From Gammaproteobacteria bacterium (lineage in GTDB: Bacteria; Pseudomonadota; Gammaproteobacteria; Steroidobacterales; Steroidobacteraceae): a stretch of DNA of 64,000 nt. Position 1 is the first letter of the stretch; the number at the start of each line of letters is the position of its first letter. The stretch lies in NCBI GenBank assembly GCA_003134045.1, contig PLAH01000077.1:1-64000 (forward strand), in the 5' to 3' direction. The position numbers and the translations under genes are program-made. Positions 27,073 through 35,036 of the stretch are shown here, piece after piece. The notes below the pieces were generated by a model. The model saw nothing but the letters and a program-made list of their open reading frames with translations. It made no database searches and was not told where the DNA came from.

Positions 27073-28350
27073 TTATTCCTGAAACAAGTCAGACATTACT
27101 TGAACCCCCGGATCGCATGCGTGGTTGAGGCAAGGCAGTCTGAAGGCGGCGTCCAAAGTCTTCGTCAGCGAGTAGTGATCGTAGAAGTGCGCGCTCTGCA
27201 CGTGATGGTCGCCATAGTTCGTGTCGACGATGGCCACCACCTGATTCGAGGTGATGCGACTGTAGTCATTTTCGTCCCACAGAATCACAATGGCGCTGTG
27301 GCTCTCGGACCATACCGGCGAGGCCTTGATGGCGGTCACAATGCGCTGAACCGCGAGGTCACCCTGCAGAATCAGGGAAGAGTTGAGGCCGGTCTGAGTG
27401 CCATTATCATCGGCATCGAAATTGCAAAACGCGGTGCCGTTGCCTCGGCCATGCATGTCCTCGCACTGGTTCGGCGCAATGAACGCCAGATCGGGCACAT
27501 GTCCGGCCTTCAGGTCCGCATAGAATCCGTGCTGTCCTTCAAATGAGACGACCTGATCGAGGCTCAAGGCGCGATCCTTACCTTCTTGCACGGAGGCGAA
27601 GTACGCAAAGGGATTGTGCTTCACCGCATAGAGGTACACGACGTTGGACGCGCTCACCGGGTTTCCGGTCGTGGACAGGGCGGCAAAGTCCGAGGTGACA
27701 TTGACCCCAGCGGCGTTGTTAGCCCCAATGGTATAGAACCCGTCGCTGACATCGACGCCGTCGGCGCCGATCAAGGGCAGGCCTTCCTGGTAGGACTTCC
27801 AGGATTTGCCTTCATGCACCAACTGGTCCGCGATGGAGATACCCGTGATTGTGGTGCTTGCGGGAATCGCCAACGATCCGTTGATCGTGGTCAATGGCGG
27901 GGTGGATGTTTCGTTCATGCTGGTATCGAGCACGGGGGCGGCCGCATCGGTGCCAATGCCGGCGATGGGGCACACAACACCCGTGTTCGGGTTGTCCGTA
28001 TTGGTGACATGGCCCGGGGTGATGTTCGGCAGGCAGTTCTTGTTATGCCAGTCAGGATATTGATCCGAAAGGTCGTTGAAGTTGGAGCCGCCGACCACCT
28101 CTAAATAGTTGGTGGAACTCGGGTGAGCGATGGCGAAATAGTTCTGCGCCAAATTTGCCTTAGTCATCAGTGAGTTGATGAAAGGTGCCTGGGGATTGCC
28201 GGCGATCTGCGCGTAAGCATGATTTTCCATCATGATGACGAACACGTGATCGAGGCGGGGGATACCTCCGGGCACGGGCCCCTGCTCTGCGTTCGCGGTG
28301 CCCGCGCCAATCAGCGCCGCCATACACGATGCCAGTGCAAACTTCTTCAT
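27073..28350 (-). CDS. secreted phosphoesterase (phospholipase C / acid phosphatase-like)
   Basis: 425 residues. Signal peptide 1-21 (TANAEQ). Phosphoesterase family (PF04185 type): DHVFVIMMENHAY at the N-terminus gives the metal-binding pair, AHPSSTNYLEVVGGSNF the nucleophile region, and IVILWDENDY near the C-terminus further metal ligands. Related enzymes hydrolyse phosphate esters or phospholipids in the periplasm or outside the cell. GGGAG lies about 10 bases before the ATG. An inverted repeat lies upstream at 28476-28493. Confidence 0.82.
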   Translation of the reverse strand: MKKFALASCMAALIGAGTANAEQGPVPGGIPRLDHVFVIMMENHAYAQIAGNPQAPFINSLMTKANLAQNYFAIAHPSSTNYLEVVGGSNFNDLSDQYPDWHNKNCLPNITPGHVTNTDNPNTGVVCPIAGIGTDAAAPVLDTSMNETSTPPLTTINGSLAIPASTTITGISIADQLVHEGKSWKSYQEGLPLIGADGVDVSDGFYTIGANNAAGVNVTSDFAALSTTGNPVSASNVVYLYAVKHNPFAYFASVQEGKDRALSLDQVVSFEGQHGFYADLKAGHVPDLAFIAPNQCEDMHGRGNGTAFCNFDADDNGTQTGLNSSLILQGDLAVQRIVTAIKASPVWSESHSAIVILWDENDYSRITSNQVVAIVDTNYGDHHVQSAHFYDHYSLTKTLDAAFRLPCLNHACDPGVQVMSDLFQE

Positions 28351-28475
28351 TGACTGAGTACTCCCGTTTGTAGGTTTGTTGTTGGGTGGAGGTCACGTTC
28401 CCCCCTTCAAAATTCACGCTGGGATCGCTGCACGGGCATACGAATCCGCATCTGTCCGCATCGTAGGCAAGGACT

Positions 28476-28493
28476 GTGACATTTTGGTGTCAC
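28476..28493. promoter_or_regulatory. inverted repeat upstream of the phosphoesterase gene
   Basis: GTGACA (28476) and TGTCAC (28488) are perfect 6-base arms with a 6-base spacer, about 125 bases before the minus-strand phosphoesterase start. A regulator site is plausible, but it does not match a Pho box. The rest of 28351-28654 shows nothing. Confidence 0.25.
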
Positions 28494-28654
28494 CGGGCTC
28501 ACCACAGGCTAACATCGAGACGCTGGAAAGGCTTACCTGCCGGCATGTCGTGCCCGGTGTCTTCATGACTCATCGGTACATTGCCGTTTTGAGACTGCTT
28601 TTGTAACGCGTCAGCTCTGATTCGCACGCGTCCGCCTGCTGGAATTCAAAACGC

Positions 28655-28816
28655 ATGCATCAGCTGCCACCGACGCTGCGGATCAGCCGGCCGCCGATTG
28701 CGCGCAGCGCGCGCGTATCGCGCTGGCAAGCGGCGGCGTTGATGGATCAACTGGAAGAGGCGGGCGTGCGCGATGTTCGGTGGGAGAGCGTACTGAATGC
28801 ACCGTCCACTCGGTAA
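28655..28816 (+). CDS. short ORF of unknown function, possibly a gene tail
   Basis: 53 codons (MHQLPPTLRISRPP..RWQAAALMDQLEEAGVRDVRWESVLNAP). The second half is helical and acidic, so it looks coding, but the first 15 residues are arginine-proline rich and no ribosome site is obvious. It may be the 3' remnant of a longer gene. Nothing recognisable. Confidence 0.25.
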   Translation: MHQLPPTLRISRPPIARSARVSRWQAAALMDQLEEAGVRDVRWESVLNAPSTR

Positions 28817-28831
28817 CCCGCCCGAGCGCGG

Positions 28832-29113
28832 TTACTTCTTCAAATACTGATGCACGATATCGATGAGTTCCTCGGCAGCGGCCACCTGTGGGGAATCACG
28901 CGGCTCGCGGGGATCGACCATGTGTTCACGGATGTGGTCCTCAATGACCTCCGCGATAAAGCCATCCAAGGCGCCGCGGCAGGCGGTGGCTTGTTGCAGG
29001 ACGGTGGCGCATTCGTTGTCCGCATCAACTGCGCGCTCGATGGCTTCGAGCTGACCGCGCATTCGTCTGATGCGATTCAGTAGCTTGGCTTTTTCTTTTG
29101 CGATGTGACCCAT
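28832..29113 (-). CDS. RcnR/FrmR-type metal-sensing repressor (CsoR superfamily)
   Basis: 93 residues, all-helical DUF156 fold. Sensor residues are His3, Cys35 (DNECATVLQQ), His60 and His64 (DHIREH). This His3-Cys35-His60-His64 set is that of the nickel/cobalt sensor RcnR; the formaldehyde sensor FrmR usually has a glutamate at 64. A GC-tract operator sits at 29141-29157, 28 bases before the start. The natural target would be a Ni/Co exporter, which is not present; neighbours are a small membrane protein and an interrupted NRAMP gene. Metal assignment is from residues only. The in-frame extension upstream is not coding-like. Confidence 0.85.
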   Translation of the reverse strand: MGHIAKEKAKLLNRIRRMRGQLEAIERAVDADNECATVLQQATACRGALDGFIAEVIEDHIREHMVDPREPRDSPQVAAAEELIDIVHQYLKK

Positions 29114-29140
29114 AACTGGTTGAATTCCTATTGCATAGGT

Positions 29141-29157
29141 ATACCGGGGTAGGGTAT
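29141..29157. promoter_or_regulatory. candidate CsoR/RcnR operator
   Basis: ATACC then GGGGTAG then GGTAT: a G-tract flanked by 5-base inverted AT-rich arms, the architecture of CsoR/RcnR operators (RcnR uses TACT and AGTA around a G-run). It precedes the repressor's own start and would also face the plus-strand genes from 29442. Confidence 0.55.
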
Positions 29158-29441
29158 GGTTCGAGCGATTGTAAAGGATGCTGCGACCCAACAACGGCAC
29201 TTTTGCGAAACGCGACCGACTTATTGATTTGACCCGAGATTTTACACGTCCTATGGACCCACAACCTGGTACCCCGATCCTTGATGGTGACCGACAACGC
29301 GTGTTTGTCGGCGGCTCGTCGAGGGTTTGGATCATGGCCCGAGGAAGAGTCACTGATGGCCGGGTGGTGCCGATGCGCTAGCCGATGCCAGTAACTTCTC
29401 TTCGGGCTCGAGCAACCGCATGTAGCGACGAGGAGAGTGCT

Positions 29442-29666
29442 ATGGCTGCGCTTCCGACTGACCGTCTGTTGAGTCCGCGCGCGGGTTTCCCTGCCGCCGG
29501 CTTTTTCCCTATTCCTCGCGTCCGCCGACCCGATCCGATCGAGTTGTCCGAGACGCTCAAGACGATTTGGGGGGTGACCTGCGAGGGGTTGTTGTTGCTC
29601 TGGATGCTCGCCGTCGTCGCCTTCTCCTTGCTGATGGCGGCCGGTGCCGTGGGGTTCCTGGGCTGA
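29442..29666 (+). CDS. small membrane protein of unknown function
   Basis: 74 residues. Proline-rich N-terminus, then one hydrophobic helix (TCEGLLLLWMLAVVAFSLLMAAGAVGFL, about 46-73). GAGGAGAG lies 5 bases before the ATG, a strong ribosome site. Divergent from the metal sensor by 328 bases. No family recognised; association with metal handling is only from neighbours. Confidence 0.5.
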   Translation: MAALPTDRLLSPRAGFPAAGFFPIPRVRRPDPIELSETLKTIWGVTCEGLLLLWMLAVVAFSLLMAAGAVGFLG

Positions 29667-29717
29667 GGAGCTAGGAACCTACTCCGACCATCGTTGCGAG
29701 CACAAATGGGATTCTTC

Positions 29718-30094
29718 ATGATTTCAAATATCAATCCAACCGCGCGCGCGCTGCGGGTCTTCGCTCTTCGAGACAGTGCCTATCTAAGCCACGGGCATTT
29801 TGTCAGTGACCTTAACGCACCGTATGCCGGGCCCAATAGCCTGACCCCGGACCGGGGGAAGGAGACGACCGGTCTGACAGTGTTCCTTGGTGCGCGGCTT
29901 TGGCAGGGAGCGGAGATTTGGATCACGCCGGAAATCGACCAAGGCTTCGGCCTCAATAACACACTTGGCGTCGCCGGGTTCCCGAGTGGTGAGGCTTATG
30001 ACCCGCGCAGCGACTTCCTCAATTGGTCGGCGCGGATGCCTGGGGTGTCACGCCGGTCTCGATCTATGCCGTGCGGTTCCATGCGCAGTTCTAA
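29718..30094 (+). pseudogene. carbohydrate-selective porin (OprB-like) gene with internal deletions
   Basis: Homology blocks are in the right order but too close together: APYAGPNSL..GLTVFLGARLWQGAEIWITPEIDQGFGLNNTLGVAGFPSGEAY, then DPRSDFLNWS, then DAWG, and the barrel end VSIYAVRFHAQF with its terminal Phe. About 55 residues are missing between the first two blocks and most of the barrel (over 200 residues) between DAWG and the end. The last block is in another frame. There is no signal peptide. A dead outer-membrane porin gene. Confidence 0.8.
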
Positions 30095-30136
30095 TGCCAT
30101 CGAGCGACCGAACCATTCTCATCCAGGAATAACGCC

Positions 30137-30880
30137 ATGACCTACAACACTGAAGAAGCCACCCTCCGCACACCTATTCCCTTGGCGCAAAAATTTTCCG
30201 ATCGGGGTGCACAACTCGATGCCGCGCACGTCGGGGATATTCGCGGCGGTTTCGGCACGATTCGCGAACACGATGTGGGCCCCCGCAAAAATTGGTGGGC
30301 GCGCTTTAAAACGTTGCTTGCGATCTTAGGCCCTGGCCTGATCGTCATGGTCGGCGACAATGACGCCGGCGCCTTTGGCACGTATACCCAAGCCGGCCAA
30401 AACTACGGCACGACGCTGCTATGGACGTTATTGATGCTGGTCCCGGTGCTCTACGTCAATCAAGAAATGGTGCTGCGTTTGGGCGCCGTGACTGGAGTTG
30501 GCCACGCGCGTCTGATTCTCGAGCGATTCGGCAAATTCTGGGGCGCGTTCAGCGTCATCGATCTCTTTATATTGAACGCGCTGACCATCGTCACGGAATT
30601 CATTGGCTTGACGTTGGCCTTCGACTATTTGGGCATTCCTAAATTGTGGGGCGTCGTCGTCTCCGCCGTGATCATCATGGGCGCAGCGAGCACAGGCGAT
30701 TTCCGGCGTTTCGAACGCTTCTCCTTGGTGTTGGTGTTTGGCAGTCTGTTACTCGTGCCGATCTTTTTCGATGCGCATGTTCAAGAAATGGGCCGTGAGG
30801 CGGTGGCTCAGGTTAAAGTAGAACTTGGGAAACTCCTTAAGAATGCCTTCCGCGGAAGTAGTGTCATCAACGTAAAATGA
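30137..30880 (+). pseudogene. NRAMP divalent-metal transporter, 3'-truncated
   Basis: 247 codons. The NRAMP core is recognisable: LGPGLIVMVGDNDAGAFGTYTQAGQNYG (the DPGN-like metal site of this subfamily, here GDNDAG), then MLVPVLYVNQEMVLRLGAVTG and GLTLAFDYLGIP. Homology stops at about LVLVFGSLLLVPIFF (30765), after about five helices out of eleven or twelve. The last ~37 codons (VQEMGREAVAQVKVELGKLL..) are unrelated and lead straight into the next gene, whose ATG overlaps this stop. The transporter is almost certainly inactive. Confidence 0.8.
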
Positions 30881-31698
30881 GTCGGCTAACGATTTTCTAT
30901 TCGTGGCAATCAGATACGGACGCACGATCCAATCGCTCCCTAATCCGCGAGGCCTTGAAATCGGCCATTGCAGATCTTGATCTATTGGACGCGAACCGTC
31001 CTGAGATAGATCAAGACACTCGAGGAGTTCTTGGAGCACCGGTTATCGCCGACACGATTTTTGAGAAAATCCGAGGCGCCTCAGTGTTCGTCGCTGACCT
31101 CACGCTGACCGGCAGCACCGCAGCGGGAAAACGACTTTGCAATAGCAACGTTGCCATAGAGCTTGGGTACGCGATTGGTGTGCACGGGGACGATGTTCTT
31201 CTGAATATTATGAATACGCATTACGGGCCGCCGGAACAACTCCCCTTTGACCTCGCTCATCGACGTTGGCCAGTGCGTTATTCATTGGCCGAAGACGCAT
31301 CGACAGCCGATCGAGCGGCGGCCAGAAACGGGTTAGTCGAAGAACTCAAGCCGATTTTGGAGTCTTACATACGTCGAGGAACTAGGGTATCGGCTTCGGA
31401 TCCGACCAGAAAAGCGGCTCTGCGTGCAACCTTTGTAAAGTACGGCAGCAGCAGATACAGGTTCAAGGTATCGAACCTGGGACCCGCTGCAGCACGCGAC
31501 GTGCGACTCGAGTTTCCGGAAGGCAATAACTACATACTCGTTGATGAACGGTTTCCGCTTGAGCTCCTTGAACATCACCAGACGGTCGAGCTTCCCGCGG
31601 CTGTCGGTATGGATACCCCCAGCAAACTCAAAGTGAAATTCATATGGAACGACGATTTCAAGACAGACAATGAGAAAATCGTGTTTGCTACGCTGTAG
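30877..31698 (+). CDS. TIR/deoxyribosyltransferase-fold protein, possible defence effector
   Basis: 273 residues. N-terminal domain (about 1-165) begins LTIFYSWQSD, then DQDTRG, ASVFVADLTL and NVAIELGYAIG; this pattern is shared by a widespread family of TIR-like or nucleoside-deoxyribosyltransferase-like proteins. The glutamate in NVAIELGYA sits where these folds have the catalytic acid. The C-terminal 100 residues (FKVSNLGPAAARDVRLEF..) look like an Ig-like beta-sandwich. Its ATG lies within the stop of the truncated NRAMP gene. Such proteins often occur in defence islands; no partner gene is visible here, so defence is inference. Confidence 0.55.
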   Translation: MSRLTIFYSWQSDTDARSNRSLIREALKSAIADLDLLDANRPEIDQDTRGVLGAPVIADTIFEKIRGASVFVADLTLTGSTAAGKRLCNSNVAIELGYAIGVHGDDVLLNIMNTHYGPPEQLPFDLAHRRWPVRYSLAEDASTADRAAARNGLVEELKPILESYIRRGTRVSASDPTRKAALRATFVKYGSSRYRFKVSNLGPAAARDVRLEFPEGNNYILVDERFPLELLEHHQTVELPAAVGMDTPSKLKVKFIWNDDFKTDNEKIVFATL

Positions 31699-31740
31699 CG
31701 GGTCTGCCAGTTCACGAGCCAAGCATAAGCGCTAAATTGC

Positions 31741-31850
31741 GGACAATGAAACCGGGACGTGGTTTAGCGGACAAGGACATCATTAGTCGGACGCGACAGG
31801 TGGCCATGGACATCAATGGCTGAACTTGGACATCAACTTTTGAACGGGAC
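31741..31850. repeat. cluster of eight GGAC repeats, possible transposon end
   Basis: GGAC begins at 31741, 31755, 31769, 31775, 31789, 31808, 31828 and 31847; five are GGACA, including three GGACATCA. Closely spaced repeats like this are typical of IS21-type terminal binding sites. No transposase gene is attached. It ends 38 bases before the dif site. Confidence 0.35.
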
Positions 31851-31887
31851 AGCATCGCAGGCCGCTTAGGATTCTTTATAATCCATG

Positions 31888-31915
31888 ACTTAACATAATA
31901 TACATTATGCGAAGT
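31888..31915. other. dif: dif site (XerC/XerD recombination site of the chromosome terminus)
   Basis: On the plus strand the XerD arm is ACTTAACATAA, the centre TATACA and the XerC arm TTATGCGAAGT. Read on the other strand, 24 of 28 positions equal E. coli dif; the differences are at positions 1, 2, 4 and 27, outside the core contacts. XerCD with FtsK resolve chromosome dimers here, so the replication terminus is probably close by. The same site is also used by mobile elements that integrate with host Xer recombinases. Confidence 0.88.
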
Positions 31916-32013
31916 GAATATTGTTCTGGAGGGGCGTCCTAGGGACTTAGACGTTGACCTCCCGGCTCGCTTGGCAAATGGACTTGCCTGGCGAGTTTTT
32001 TCTGAGAAGAAAC

Positions 32014-32376
32014 ATGAAGTTGCAAAAACTTCCCTACCTGAATGTCCAATGGCTTTCCCGTATCGAAAAGCTGGACCTGGACCTAAGAAACCTGATGGCT
32101 GAGGTCGATGCACTTTGCAGAGCTAGGCCATTGGGCCGGAACCTGATGTGGTGCTCGGAATTGTTGTGTGCGGGCATCGCCATCAACGAGGCTCGAGAGC
32201 GGCTTGAGGCCATGTGGTTGGCGGACGGCTGGAAAAAGCTCGAAACGCCGGAGCTTGAGAGCGAGACCTGGGGCCAGTGGTTGAATTGACGGCCGTTCGA
32301 GATGCGGCAGGCGCGCAATGCTCGGTGCGCGTGTGGATCGGGCTTGAAGTACAAGCGCTGTTGTGGCGCCGCGTGA
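32014..32376 (+). pseudogene. SEC-C-tailed protein gene interrupted by an in-frame TGA
   Basis: The open frame from MKLQKLPYLNVQWLS runs 91 residues to TGA at 32287-32289 (ending WGQWLN). In the same frame, after the TGA, it continues RPFEMRQARNAR and then CACGSGLKYKRCCGAA, a complete SEC-C zinc motif (CxCxSGxxxKxCCG), to TGA at 32374-32376. The second part therefore belonged to the same gene. Either a nonsense mutation (for example TGG to TGA) truncated it, or the TGA is read through. A GAGAAG site precedes the ATG. The rest of the protein is not recognised. Confidence 0.6.
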
Positions 32377-32381
32377 GGCCG

Positions 32382-32627
32382 TTACGGCTGGCTCAGCTCC
32401 AAGCGCTTTTCCAGCCGCTCTATGCGTTCCAGCAACCGGTCGTAGCGTGAGTGCTGCCCGACTACATCGGCGTACAGATCGGCGAGTTCGCGCCGCATGC
32501 TCGACACGGCAGTCTCTAGGCTGGTGAGGCGAGTCTTCACTTCCCGCGTATCGTCGCGCAGCGCGGTGATATCTCCACGTATGGCGCGCAGATGTTCAAG
32601 GATCAGATTATCGACGTTTTCGGTCAT
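32382..32627 (-). CDS. small coiled-coil protein of unknown function
   Basis: 81 residues, almost entirely heptad repeats: LILEHLRAIRGDITALRDDTREVKTRLTSLETAVSSMRREL..LLERIERLEKRLEL. Cytoplasmic; probably oligomeric. Short proteins of this kind are common near mobile elements and toxin-antitoxin genes, with no known function. It converges with the SEC-C gene. Confidence 0.6.
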   Translation of the reverse strand: MTENVDNLILEHLRAIRGDITALRDDTREVKTRLTSLETAVSSMRRELADLYADVVGQHSRYDRLLERIERLEKRLELSQP

Positions 32628-32999
32628 GAGGGGGTCTCCGGGCTGTATTGTAGCAGGTGAGCTGCGAAACCGAGGAGTGAGCGGAGCGAGCGACGAGGTG
32701 GAGCGGCGACCCGCGCCTGGCGCGTCTTACGCCGCAGGACGCGGCGCTCCAGGGCACAGGGATGGCCGGCGAGGCTTCACCCCCGCAACGCCTCGCACCC
32801 CGTTGGACGGGGCGGGGGGGAAGCTCTTCGTCCTGGATGCGGGTTGCAGGGGCGTGACATGTCCCTCATGGCGCGTCCGTGCTCTACGGAGGCATGGATG
32901 CCGACGCTCTGACCGGGGACGGTTTCGGTTGCTCTGAGCGAAATTTGCGAGCGCCGCCATCCGTGTGCAGCGCTCGTGACAGCTTTGCTGGCGCGGTTT
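32628..32999. other. GC-rich region with no supported gene
   Basis: About 370 bases of very GC-rich DNA. Short direct repeats are seen (GAGCGGAGCGAGCGAC near 32681, several GGCGCTCC/GGCGGG tracts). Possible readings in both strands are arginine-proline rich and unconvincing. No gene is claimed. Confidence 0.4.
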
Positions 33000-33191
33000 T
33001 TAGCGCTGCTCTTTGGCGGCGTTGCGTTGCGCCAGCATGTACGCCACCTGGATCATTTGAAGCTCGCGGATCGCGTTCGCGGCGATTGGGCCGTTGTGCA
33101 ACGTGCCTTGCTCGATGTCGCAATGGATTTGATTGATCGCGAATTCGAGTGCATCGATGCTGGGTTGCACTTCTGTGATTTCGATTTTCAT
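33000..33191 (-). CDS. short acidic-helical protein of unknown function
   Basis: 63 residues (MKIEITEVQPSIDALEFAINQIHCDIEQGTLHNGPIAANAIRELQMIQVAYMLAQ..). The ribosome site GGAGACGAAAG lies just before the ATG on the minus strand. Amphipathic helices, no family recognised. A hairpin lies 18 bases upstream of the start (33209-33240). Confidence 0.45.
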   Translation of the reverse strand: MKIEITEVQPSIDALEFAINQIHCDIEQGTLHNGPIAANAIRELQMIQVAYMLAQRNAAKEQR

Positions 33192-33208
33192 CTTTCGTCT
33201 CCTGTGCG

Positions 33209-33240
33209 TTTTTGACTCTCACAGCGAAGCGAGTCAAAAA
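33209..33240. terminator. 10-bp stem hairpin with flanking A/T runs, bidirectional terminator-like
   Basis: TTTTTGACTC (33209-33218) and GAGTCAAAAA (33231-33240) pair perfectly around a 12-base loop, with T runs on both strands. It could end transcription from either side or be an operator for the gene starting at 33191. Confidence 0.45.
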
Positions 33241-33333
33241 GGCAAACAGGGGACGAGCTAAATTTACGTAAAGACGAGGGGTAGTTAGCAGAGTCGCTGT
33301 CGTCGCGCAAAGCCTAGAAAATACGGTGTTTGT

Positions 33334-34516
33334 ATGCGATTTCGATATGAGCCCTTGTATACATCATGCGAAGGGCTGGCACCACGCTTAGGGGTTCGGT
33401 CGGTCGCCCGCAAGCCTCGCAAAGTGCTGTTGAGCGCCTTGATCTTGTCGCTCGGTCTGGCCTTTTTTGTTACTGCGCTGACCATCCGGGCCTCCATGTT
33501 ATCTACCGTTGACTCGGTTGGCCGAACCAAGAGCTTTGACCTTGGGGTCGGTCTGCGCGCGGCAGAGCCGGTCGACCGACTGAAGGCGTGGGTAGAGGAA
33601 ATACCCGAAGTTCGGCGCGGGGAATACTGGTCGACTGCGGAGGCGACTCTGCACCGAGCGGGACCGCGCTTCAACAATCCAACACCGATTGTCGGGATAC
33701 CCAACGACACGGAGTCCATTCGTCCGGACGTCATCGCGGGTCACTGGATTGAAGCAGCCTTCCCGGCTGGCATTGTCGTCAACCAGATGCTGCTGCGGGA
33801 TGAACCCGACCTACATGGGCGGCGCGTATACGATGGTTGTCGATGGGCATCGCGTCGACGTTACAGTGGTGGGCGTCATCCAAGAATTCAATCCCGGCCG
33901 GATCTATTTTTCGAAGTCACTTCTGGACGGATTGCTCAACCAAGAGGGACGCGCCAATGCCATGGTACTCAGTCTCGACGACGGGAGTTTCGAGGCTCAA
34001 CGGCACGTCGCCAGCAAAATCCAAGCCAGCGCGATCGGATCCGATCGTCAAATCTCCGGCATATTGCTCACTCGGACGCTCGAGATGGTCATTCTCGGCC
34101 ATCTGGATATCTTGACCGGTCTGTTGATGTTGATTGGCGTGATTTCGCTGATGGTCGGCGCGATGGGGGTGGCCTCCACCATCAGCGTCAGCGTGGTCGA
34201 GCGATTCCGGGAAATTGCCGTCCTTAAGGCGATTGGCGGACGTGGCTCGACGATTGCCGCTCTATTTGCCACCGAGGCAGTTGTCATTGCGCTCATCGGT
34301 TGGGCGATCTCAGTGGCCTTGACGCCTTTGCTTAGCCATCCCGTGGTCTCCGCTCTCGGGTCCGCAGTGATCGGCTACAATTTCGAGTACCGCACCAGCC
34401 CGATGGGCGTGGCGCTCGCCTTGGGCGTAGCTATCCTGGTCGCTCTTTTGGCTGCCATCCTACCGATCAGAGCTGCAATGAGGTTGACTATCCGAAATGG
34501 GTTGCACGCTGAATGA
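33334..34516 (+). pseudogene. FtsX/MacB-type ABC permease, 5'-truncated and frameshifted
   Basis: Homology begins at LAPRLGVRSVARKPRKVLLSALILSLGLAFFVTAL (about 33380), normally the middle of an eight-helix FtsX permease. The first frame ends near NQMLLRDEPDLHG; a one-base shift near 33818 moves it to the frame reading MGGAYTMVVDGHRVDVTVVGVIQEF..ISVSVVERFREIAVLKAIGG to the end. The three C-terminal helices and the REIAVLKAIGG coupling motif are intact. These permeases export or extract lipids, lipoproteins or peptides with an ATPase, absent here. Inactive. Confidence 0.75.
33351..33376. other. partial dif-like sequence (central region plus XerC arm) within an inverted repeat
   Basis: TATACATCATGCGAAG (33358-33373) matches the centre and XerC arm of the dif at 31888 with one mismatch in 16. 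The XerD arm is not conserved. GCCCTT and AAGGGC form perfect arms around it. FtsX homology in the next gene starts just after it, so it may mark a past Xer-mediated or other recombination junction. Confidence 0.4.
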
Positions 34517-34574
34517 CGCTTCCCATCGTGGCGCTCTCAGGCCGTGGCTGAACCGTTATTTACGGGACACTACA

Positions 34575-35036
34575 CTAGCTACTGCGACGACGCGATGATG
34601 GCGTGCGAGGCGGCTGCCACTCGCTGAGTGCAATGACGGATCCCGACTCTGTAACCCGGTTGACATACCGAGTATCGGCCGTGACAAACAACCCGTTGTG
34701 TATGAGCGCGAGCGCGTGATAGGCCGCGTCGTAAAACGACACCTCATAGCGACTGGTCAGTTCCAGGGTTTTTGCGAGCCAAGGGGGAGACGGCAGCGCC
34801 TCCTCAAGCCCAAACTTCATCAGCGCAGACAGCCAACCCGAAGCATGCGTCGGGAAGCGTCGTGCAACCGTATTACCAACTTCGTAAAGCCATAAGGCCG
34901 GCAAGAGTGCGTGCACCGCTTCATCCAGGACCGCAGCGCGAAGGAGTAGCGCTTTGTCCGCGTCCGGTTCGTCATCCGATGGCAGCACCCACTTGAGCAA
35001 GACGGATGCATCAGGCACCACCAATGGCGTTTGCAT
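34575..35036 (-). CDS. vapC: VapC-type PIN-domain toxin
   Basis: 153 residues. PIN ribonuclease fold: the first acidic site VVPDASVLLKW, WLYEVGNTVARR in the middle, and FYDAAYHALALIHNGLFVTADTRYVNR at the end with the other Mg-binding aspartates. VapC toxins cleave tRNA or rRNA and are neutralised by VapB. The start overlaps the antitoxin stop as TAATG. Confidence 0.9.
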   Translation of the reverse strand: MQTPLVVPDASVLLKWVLPSDDEPDADKALLLRAAVLDEAVHALLPALWLYEVGNTVARRFPTHASGWLSALMKFGLEEALPSPPWLAKTLELTSRYEVSFYDAAYHALALIHNGLFVTADTRYVNRVTESGSVIALSEWQPPRTPSSRRRSS

